Below are positions 58,104-64,000 of a stretch of DNA of 64,000 bases, piece after piece. A model generated the notes under the pieces. The model did no database searches. It saw nothing but the letters and a program-made list of their open reading frames with translations, and had not been told where the DNA came from. Location of the stretch: assembly GCA_000808095.1 (NCBI GenBank), contig CP009910.1:186001-250000 (forward strand), given 5' to 3'. Within the stretch, counting starts at the first letter, position 1. Each line of letters starts with the position of its first letter. Position numbers and translations under genes: made by a program. The stretch is from Borreliella chilensis (GTDB taxonomy: Bacteria; Spirochaetota; Spirochaetia; Borreliales; Borreliaceae).

Positions 58104-58868
58104 ATGAATTATACAAAATTTCAAGAATTTATATCGGAATTCTTGGGAACATTTATCTTAATAACTCTAGGAACTGGATCTGTTGCAATGACAGTATTAT
58201 TTCCATCAAACCCTGAAATAACAGGGGAAATAATAAAAGGTGGATATACAAACATAGTATTTGGATGGGGAATGGGTGTAACGTTTGGTATTTATACAGC
58301 AGCAAGAATTAGTGGAGCACACCTAAATCCAGCTGTCAGCATAGGATTAGCAAGTGTTGGAAAATTTCCCGTTTCAAAACTTTTTCATTACATTGTAGCT
58401 CAGATATTAGGAGCATTCACAGGCGCCTTAATGACACTTATAGTGTTTTATCCTAAATGGATAGAAATAGATCCTGGCCTAGAAAATACTCAAGGCATAA
58501 TGGCAACTTTTCCTGCTATTCCTGGATTTTTGCCTGGATTTATTGATCAAGTTTTTGGAACTTTTTTGCTAATGTTTTTAATTTCGGTTGTAGGAGATTT
58601 TGTAAAAAAAGATGATAATAGTCCATTTCTTCCATTCATTACAGGAGCAGTGGTTTTAGCAATAGGAATAAGCTTTGGGGGAATGAACGGTTATGCCATC
58701 AATCCCGCAAGAGATCTCGGACCAAGAATTTTACTCTTATTTGCGGGATTTAAAAATCACGGTTTTAACAACCTAAGTGTATTTATTGTGCCAATAATAG
58801 GTCCAATAATTGGAGCAATAATAGGTGCCACAATTTATGAACTCACGCTAAAGAATAACAAAGGCTAA
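58104..58868 (+). CDS. glpF: Glycerol uptake facilitator
   Basis: GlpF is an aquaglyceroporin channel. The 254-residue protein has six membrane segments and the two half-helix motifs: NPA in HLNPAVSIG (near residue 75) and the second in GYAINPARDLGPR (about residue 200). The Asp after the second NPAR marks glycerol-type channels. It leads glpF-glpK-small ORF-glpD. AAGGAG is close upstream. Confidence 0.97.
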   Translation: MNYTKFQEFISEFLGTFILITLGTGSVAMTVLFPSNPEITGEIIKGGYTNIVFGWGMGVTFGIYTAARISGAHLNPAVSIGLASVGKFPVSKLFHYIVAQILGAFTGALMTLIVFYPKWIEIDPGLENTQGIMATFPAIPGFLPGFIDQVFGTFLLMFLISVVGDFVKKDDNSPFLPFITGAVVLAIGISFGGMNGYAINPARDLGPRILLLFAGFKNHGFNNLSVFIVPIIGPIIGAIIGATIYELTLKNNKG

Positions 58869-58904
58869 AAATATTTATTTTTGTTAAAGTAAAAAGGAAG
58901 AATT

Positions 58905-60410
58905 ATGAAATATATTTTATCTATTGATCAAGGTACTACTAGCTCAAGAGCAATAGTATTTGATAAAAATGCAAACATAAAAGGGCTTGCCCAAAAAGAA
59001 TTTACTCAAATTTATCCACAACCAAGTTGGGTAGAGCATGACCCCAATGAAATATGGGGATCACAACTTGGCGTTATAACAGAAGCTCTTGCAAACTCGC
59101 GAATTTTACCAAATGAAGTTGATGCGATTGGAATAACTAACCAAAGAGAAACTACAGTTATATGGGAAAAAAATACGGGGAAACCCATTTATAATGCAAT
59201 AGTATGGCAAGACAGAAGAACTGCAAAAATTTGCGACCGATTAACGCAGGAAGGAAAAGATAAAATTATTTTGGAAAAAACAGGTCTTGTACTAGATTCT
59301 TATTTTAGTGGGACTAAAATATTGTGGATCTTAGAAAATGTAAAAGGTGCCAGACAAAAAGCTGAAAATGGTGAATTATGTTTTGGAACAATAGACACAT
59401 GGTTATTATGGAATCTGACTCAAAAAAAAGTACATGCAACTGATTACTCTAACGCTTCAAGAACATTACTGCTAAACATAAAAACATTAAAATGGGATGA
59501 TGAGCTTTTAAACATATTAAATATTCCAAAAGCAATTTTACCCGAACTTAAAGAAAGTTCTACAATATATGGAAAAACAGATAAGTCACTATTTGGATCA
59601 GAAATTCCTATTGCAGGAATTGCTGGAGATCAATTTGCAGCAACGTTTGGACAAGCATGCCTGAAAAAAGGCATGGCTAAAAACACATATGGAACCGGTT
59701 GCTTTGCAACGTTGAATATAGGTAAAGAACCTATTATTAGCCATGCAAAGCTTTTAACTTCAATCGCATGGGGAAGAAAAAATTCTGTAACCTATGTTCT
59801 TGAAGGAAGCGTTTTTATTGGTGGAGCCGTAATCCAATGGCTAAGAGACGGTCTTGAATTTTTTAGAAAAAGCTCAGATGCAGAACCATTAGCAATGTCT
59901 GTCTCAGATAATGGGGGAGTTTATTTTGTGCCAGCATTTGTTGGACTTGGCGCACCTCATTGGGACTCTTATGCAAGAGGAACAATAATTGGAATAACAA
60001 GAGGATCAACAAAAGCTCACATTACAAGAGCTGCTCTTGAAAGTATCGCATTTCAAAGTTTTGACGTACTAAATACAATGAAAAAATCCGTTCCCAACTT
60101 TGAAATTCAAGAATTAAGAGTAGATGGGGGAGCAAGTCAAAACAATCTATTAATGCAATTTCAAGCTGACCTTTTAGAATGTAGAGTTGTAAGACCAAAA
60201 ATAACAGAAACAACCGCTCTTGGAGCTGCTTATCTTGCAGGTCTTGCATCAGGTTATTGGCAAAGCGCTGAAGAAATCATAAGTCTCTGGCAAGTAGATA
60301 AAATCTTTGAGCCTTCAATGCCAAAAATTCAAAAAGAAAAGCTTCTTGAGAATTGGAACAACGCAATTGAAAGATCAAAATCTTGGATACAGGATTCTCA
60401 TAGCCTATAA
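58905..60410 (+). CDS. glpK: Glycerol kinase
   Basis: GlpK makes glycerol-3-phosphate from imported glycerol and ATP, trapping it in the cell. The 501-residue FGGY kinase has [16 protein letters not shown] at the start, [13 protein letters not shown], the GTGCFATLN motif and the FGGY C-terminal signature [16 protein letters not shown]...LRVDGGAS. Length is normal. AAGGAAG precedes the ATG. It starts 36 nt after glpF. Confidence 0.98.
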   Translation: MKYILSIDQGTTSSRAIVFDKNANIKGLAQKEFTQIYPQPSWVEHDPNEIWGSQLGVITEALANSRILPNEVDAIGITNQRETTVIWEKNTGKPIYNAIVWQDRRTAKICDRLTQEGKDKIILEKTGLVLDSYFSGTKILWILENVKGARQKAENGELCFGTIDTWLLWNLTQKKVHATDYSNASRTLLLNIKTLKWDDELLNILNIPKAILPELKESSTIYGKTDKSLFGSEIPIAGIAGDQFAATFGQACLKKGMAKNTYGTGCFATLNIGKEPIISHAKLLTSIAWGRKNSVTYVLEGSVFIGGAVIQWLRDGLEFFRKSSDAEPLAMSVSDNGGVYFVPAFVGLGAPHWDSYARGTIIGITRGSTKAHITRAALESIAFQSFDVLNTMKKSVPNFEIQELRVDGGASQNNLLMQFQADLLECRVVRPKITETTALGAAYLAGLASGYWQSAEEIISLWQVDKIFEPSMPKIQKEKLLENWNNAIERSKSWIQDSHSL

Positions 60411-60465
60411 AAGTTCAAAACAAAGACTTTGGCAATGATAACAAAACCATAATGGAGACAAAATT

Positions 60466-60726
60466 ATGTATAATTTATTTGATTTTTTAAAACTAAAACA
60501 ACATATAATAAAAATGTCCGGAAAGCAAATAAATCGATTATACAAGCAACTCTTAATTAAAGTTTTTTCATCGATATTAATTAGACATGCTAATTTTTTT
60601 TTAACTAAAAAGATTTTCACATTTGCTATAATAGGACTTAAGAAAGCAAACTCCAATAAGTTGCTATTATACTTTAAATTATTTATTAGATATCAGCAAA
60701 AACAAATACTAATGTCTCCTTTATGA
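60466..60726 (+). CDS. Small basic protein within the glycerol operon
   Basis: The 86-residue product is strongly basic (many Lys, few Glu/Asp), with two moderately hydrophobic stretches at about 29-40 and 48-60. No family is recognised. A GGAG lies 8-9 nt upstream of the ATG. The ORF sits between glpK and glpD in the same orientation, as in other Borrelia as I recall. Its role in glycerol use is not shown by sequence. Confidence 0.6.
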   Translation: MYNLFDFLKLKQHIIKMSGKQINRLYKQLLIKVFSSILIRHANFFLTKKIFTFAIIGLKKANSNKLLLYFKLFIRYQQKQILMSPL

Positions 60727-60850
60727 TTATTTTAATGTTAATAACAAGAAATAAATTGACCAAGTCTGATAAAAAATTACGATTCATTAATGAACAACAA
60801 ACAGGAGTTGATAATATTATTTAACTTTTAAAAAAAACAAATTAACTAAA

Positions 60851-62434
60851 ATGGAGGAATATTTAAATTTCATGAATAACAACAAAGAAACAAAATTAAA
60901 AGATCTCGAAAATCAAGAATTTGACCTCATAATAATCGGAGGAGGCGCAACAGGACTTGGTATAGCAGTAGACGCAATAACAAGAGGATACAAAGTAATA
61001 CTTATAGAAAAATTTGATTATGCAAAAGGAACTTCTTCTAGGTCAAGTAAATTAATTCACGGCGGAGTAAGGTATTTAGCTCAATGGAATATCCCTTTAG
61101 TTAAAGAAGCTTTACACGAAAAAGCAATTCTTGAAAAAAATGCACCCCATTTAATTAATGAATGTGCCTTTATTACTCCCATTTATAATATTTTAGAAAT
61201 ACCTTATTATTATTTTGGATTAAGTTATTACCATAATCTTATGGGAAAAGAAAAAGCTGCCAAATACAAAACCAAATTACTCTCAAGAACATCTACTATT
61301 GAAAAAGCTCCTAATATTAAAACAGAAGGCCTTAAATGTTCTGTTTTATATTATGATGATTCATTCGATGATGCTAGAATGGCAATAACATTGTTAAGAA
61401 CTTTTACAGAAAAAGGGGGTATTGCCCTTAATTACACAGAGCTTAAAAAATTCAGAAAGGAAAATGGAAAGCTTTCGGGTGTTATCATACAAAATAAATT
61501 GTCAAAAGAACAAATTTCACTAAAAAGTAAATGCGTAATAAACGCAACAGGAATATTCTCAGATCAAATAAGAAGATTAGATGATGAAAAAACTTTAAAT
61601 ATTATAAAACCTTCTCAAGGTAGCCATTTAATAATCAAAAAAGATAAATTCCCACAAAATCACGCAATATTAATGCCTAAAACTAGTGATAATAGGATTT
61701 TATTTGCTATTCCTTGGTATGGTAGTGTTGTTTGCGGAAGTACCGACATCTCAATAAAAGAAATAGAAGAAGAGCCTAAAAGACTTGATGAAGAGATTGA
61801 CTTTATAATAAATAATTTAAACAATTATTTAAATATTAAAATAGAAAAATCAGACATAAAAAGCGTTTATACAGGAATAAGACCATTAATAATTGATCCA
61901 AAAGCTGGGGGCAACACTTCCAAAATTTCAAGAAATGAAAAAATATTTATATCAGATTCAAATCTTATTACAATAGCAGGGGGTAAATATACTACATATA
62001 GAAAAATGGCAGAAAAAACCTTGCTTAAAGCCATAGAAAACGATTTAATACCAAATTACCCACCAACTACAGAAGATTTAAAGTTACACGGTTATCTTAA
62101 AAAAGAAGAGGCAATAAAAATTCCTGAAGCTTTTAGAGCTTACGGAAGTGATTTTGAAATTCTAAAAAATATGGAAGGATTTGATAAGAATATTCACGAG
62201 AATTTAGATTTAAATGAAGCTCAAATAACTTTTTCAATTAAATTTGAACAAGCCAAAACCATTGACGATGTTCTAGCAAGAAGAACAAGATCGCTACCTT
62301 TAAATCCTCAAGCTACAATTGAAGCTGCTCCAAAAGTTGCTGAAATAATGATGAAAAAACTAAACAAATCTGAAGAGTGGAAAAATGAACAAATAAAAAG
62401 CTTCTTAGAAATAAGTAAAAAATATTTAATTTAA
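60851..62434 (+). CDS. glpD: Glycerol-3-phosphate dehydrogenase (FAD)
   Basis: GlpD oxidises glycerol-3-phosphate to dihydroxyacetone phosphate, feeding glycolysis. The 527-residue protein has the FAD-binding DLIIIGGGATGLGIAVDA, GTSSRSSKLIHGGVRYLAQ and GVRYL-type signature, and VYTGIRPLI with AGGKYTTYRKMAE. Two starts are possible: ATG 60851 has no ribosome site, ATG 60872 has GGAGG but at 14 nt. A clear terminator follows at 62459. Confidence 0.96.
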   Translation: MEEYLNFMNNNKETKLKDLENQEFDLIIIGGGATGLGIAVDAITRGYKVILIEKFDYAKGTSSRSSKLIHGGVRYLAQWNIPLVKEALHEKAILEKNAPHLINECAFITPIYNILEIPYYYFGLSYYHNLMGKEKAAKYKTKLLSRTSTIEKAPNIKTEGLKCSVLYYDDSFDDARMAITLLRTFTEKGGIALNYTELKKFRKENGKLSGVIIQNKLSKEQISLKSKCVINATGIFSDQIRRLDDEKTLNIIKPSQGSHLIIKKDKFPQNHAILMPKTSDNRILFAIPWYGSVVCGSTDISIKEIEEEPKRLDEEIDFIINNLNNYLNIKIEKSDIKSVYTGIRPLIIDPKAGGNTSKISRNEKIFISDSNLITIAGGKYTTYRKMAEKTLLKAIENDLIPNYPPTTEDLKLHGYLKKEEAIKIPEAFRAYGSDFEILKNMEGFDKNIHENLDLNEAQITFSIKFEQAKTIDDVLARRTRSLPLNPQATIEAAPKVAEIMMKKLNKSEEWKNEQIKSFLEISKKYLI

Positions 62435-62458
62435 AATTAATTTAGTTTATACCATTAA

Positions 62459-62487
62459 ACAAAGGGATTGTAAAATAATCCCTTTGT
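62459..62487. terminator. Bidirectional terminator after glpD
   Basis: ACAAAGGGATT (62459-62469) and AATCCCTTTGT (62477-62487) form a perfect 11-bp stem with a 7-nt loop, flanked by T-rich sequence on both sides. It ends the glycerol operon and the YaaR-like gene arriving from the other strand. Confidence 0.9.
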
Positions 62488-62518
62488 AATTTAATGTTTA
62501 AAAACTCAACCCCCCAAT

Positions 62519-63013
62519 TCACATTAGCAAATTTACAAGCAACCCCTGAATCTCTTCAATACTATCTAAAAGTTTAATCTGAGTCATTTGACTTTGTAAA
62601 ACAGAATAAGCAAGCTTGTCCAACTTGTCGTTAATAATCTTAATAATTCTATACTTGGGACGCTTAGGATCTCCCAAAGCGCCCCCTTTTTGTTCTTTCA
62701 AGCAAACAGAAGATGATATAATAATGGTTAAAAACTCCGAAATAACTTTTTTGTAAAAAATCACATTTTGCCTTGAAGGCTCGCTCAAAAGTCTTTCACC
62801 AATCTCGTTAATTCCATCTAACATATTTTTAATCAAATCAAGATTAAATTCACCGTTTTCAAGCAAAATAAAATGCTTGTCCTCTTTAACACTTTCAGCC
62901 TGAAACACCGAAGAAAAAACACTATTCTTCTCTAAAAATACTTTTTTGCCGCCTTTTTTATAATCTTTTGAATTAAGGTTTAAGGCTCCAGCAATCAAAT
63001 TATTTACTTTCAT
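62519..63013 (-). CDS. YaaR-like (DUF327) protein
   Basis: The 164-residue product is mostly helical, with LDGINEIGERLLSEPSRQNVIFYKKVISEFLTII and the C-terminal IIKIINDKLDKLAYSVLQSQ, which resembles the YaaR/DUF327 family of small proteins with no established function. No signal peptide. The ATG lies within the end of the bactofilin gene (14-nt overlap), so the genes are coupled. Confidence 0.72.
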   Translation of the reverse strand: MKVNNLIAGALNLNSKDYKKGGKKVFLEKNSVFSSVFQAESVKEDKHFILLENGEFNLDLIKNMLDGINEIGERLLSEPSRQNVIFYKKVISEFLTIIISSSVCLKEQKGGALGDPKRPKYRIIKIINDKLDKLAYSVLQSQMTQIKLLDSIEEIQGLLVNLLM

Positions 63014-63554
63014 CTATTTTATTCATAGCACTTGGAAAATATTTATTATCTTTACTCTCTAAAGACTGAAAAGACTTTTTTTCTTCTTGAAACTCTTTAT
63101 TTATTTCAATTAAAAGATCTTCATTAACCTTATAAGAACCGGTATAAAAAAATGTATTTCTTTCAGGAGCTCTAAGATACTCAGCACCAATATCCATATA
63201 TCCATCAATAATTGCACCCTCTTCAACTTCAATTGACTTACAAGAAATATTGCCAATAACGCATCCTGATGCAAATATCTTAATCTTGCTTTTAGCATAA
63301 ATATTGCCCACAACTATTCCAGAAATAACAAGTTCATTGGCGTCAATACTGGATTTAATCCTACCACTCTCTCCAATAATTACTCTTTTAGTAGAACTAA
63401 TAGTGCCCATAAAATCACCATCAAGCCGAATAAAATTGTTTGAAACCAAATCTCCTTTAAAAAAATCACCAACACCCACTATTGTTTTTATTTCATCAAA
63501 AATAAACAAAGAAGATGCTTTTTTTTCTTTTTTTACAGTTAAAAAATTTAACAT
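63000..63554 (-). CDS. Bactofilin-family protein
   Basis: The 184-residue protein has a bactofilin core at about residues 28-125 (VGDFFKGDLVSNNFIRLDGDFMGTI, then ANELVISGIVVGNIYAKSKI), with a charged C-terminal tail. The ATG abuts the stop of the M23 peptidase gene (TAG then ATG). In several bacteria a bactofilin pairs with an M23 peptidase to shape the cell; the same pairing here suggests a role in wall growth or division. Confidence 0.87.
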   Translation of the reverse strand: MLNFLTVKKEKKASSLFIFDEIKTIVGVGDFFKGDLVSNNFIRLDGDFMGTISSTKRVIIGESGRIKSSIDANELVISGIVVGNIYAKSKIKIFASGCVIGNISCKSIEVEEGAIIDGYMDIGAEYLRAPERNTFFYTGSYKVNEDLLIEINKEFQEEKKSFQSLESKDNKYFPSAMNKIDESK

Positions 63555-64000
63555 CTATTTTGAGGCTCCTGTTGCTAAATTTAAGTACATATCAGGATTA
63601 ATAACTTGAGAACCTACACGAACCTCATAATGAACATGCGGACCTGTCGCATAGCCTGTCTGCCCCATAAACCCAATTACCTGCCCCTTTTTAACATAAG
63701 AACCTTTAGAAGTATTAAGGCGCGACATATGCGCATAAAGAGTTGCAAGTCCATACTTATGCTTAATTTGAACAAAATTACCATAGCCTGCTGATTGATA
63801 ACTTGCTCTAACAACCTCCCCATCAGCAGTTGCAACAATAGGGGTTCCAATTCTAACTCCCCCAAGATCTATGCCTTTATGAATATACCACTGTCTAGTA
63901 AAAGGCTCAATAGCAGGTCCAAAATGCAAAGTAATAATTCCAGATCCACCTGCAAGAGGCCAAAGAGATGGAATATCATTTAAAAGTTTATCTTGAGCGT
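63555..64000 (-). CDS. M23-family peptidase, 5' part outside the window
   Basis: The reading frame stays open to the last base of the window, so the gene is cut at its 5' end; about 148 codons are visible. The LytM domain shows the zinc ligands HKGIDLG (HxxxD type) and HVHYE (HxH), with the conserved TADGEVVRA and GHM-type turn YAHMS. Such enzymes cut peptidoglycan cross-links. It ends directly at the bactofilin start. Confidence 0.9.
   Translation of the reverse strand, partial: AQDKLLNDIPSLWPLAGGSGIITLHFGPAIEPFTRQWYIHKGIDLGGVRIGTPIVATADGEVVRASYQSAGYGNFVQIKHKYGLATLYAHMSRLNTSKGSYVKKGQVIGFMGQTGYATGPHVHYEVRVGSQVINPDMYLNLATGASK

Noticed and set aside
63606-63983. Plus-strand ORFs opposite the M23 peptidase
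   Set aside because: The minus-strand peptidase motifs are unambiguous; these frames lack any family signal.

Overview
The window is about 28% G+C, with AT-rich codon use and very tight packing. Gene order and protein content match the linear chromosome of a Lyme-group Borrelia (Borreliella burgdorferi sensu lato): csrA, an infC-rpmI-rplT block, rel, murE/ddl, the repeat protein Lmp1, pst, fliG1, hbb, and the glpF-glpK-small ORF-glpD locus. This corresponds, as I recall it, to roughly BB0184 to BB0246 of strain B31. No insertion sequence, prophage, CRISPR array or plasmid-like island is visible. It is a conserved core region, and its oddities lie inside genes and in leaders.

Layout. 1-6.5 kb: csrA, then minus-strand tsaB/tsaE, the translation operon infC-rpmI-rplT, a lineage-specific membrane protein plus lipoprotein pair, TatD nuclease and a TPR protein. 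6.8-15.6 kb: prfA-prmC-rel and a large membrane protein on the plus strand, meeting ddl and murE on the minus strand. 15.7-21.5 kb: tRNA-Cys, a CBS-domain membrane protein, hflK-hflC, two tRNA-Phe genes, a protein that looks like a degenerate HD-GYP enzyme, and rsmD. 21.6-30.7 kb: galU, an unknown protein, TPR proteins including Lmp1 with three 162-bp repeats, mutL, a coiled-coil protein and a CAU-anticodon tRNA. 30.7-36.2 kb: a lipoprotein and efp (minus), then pstS-pstC-pstA-pstB. 36.2-43.8 kb: a minus-strand run (SIMPL-domain protein, pgl, fliG1, alaS, gufA), then dus and serS. 44-54.6 kb: lipoprotein and M16 protease, then a minus-strand run (NHL/VWA protein, ychF, membrane protein, rpsT, hbb, bactofilin, rho, rpmE). 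54.8-62.5 kb: lnt, a secreted protein, a deoxynucleoside kinase and the glycerol operon. 62.5-64 kb: M23 peptidase (cut by the window end), bactofilin and YaaR-like protein.

How it fits together. The glycerol cluster imports glycerol, phosphorylates it and oxidises glycerol-3-phosphate. It sits behind a consensus promoter and a leader of about 185 nt that contains two hairpins. The pst operon is a phosphate ABC importer whose PstA carries a large extracytoplasmic insert resembling the PstS fold. Cell-envelope genes (murE, ddl, lnt, the M23 peptidase with a bactofilin, lipoproteins) and translation genes (release factor and its methylase, EF-P, L20, L35, L31, S20, IF3, AlaRS, SerRS, tRNA modification) dominate the rest.

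The most interesting items are the PstA insert, the catalytically degenerate HD-GYP-like protein, the Arg at the EF-P modification site, the copy-number-variable repeats in lmp1, the MurE specificity-loop variant, and several inverted repeats at promoters or starts. I saw no clearly new multi-gene system.
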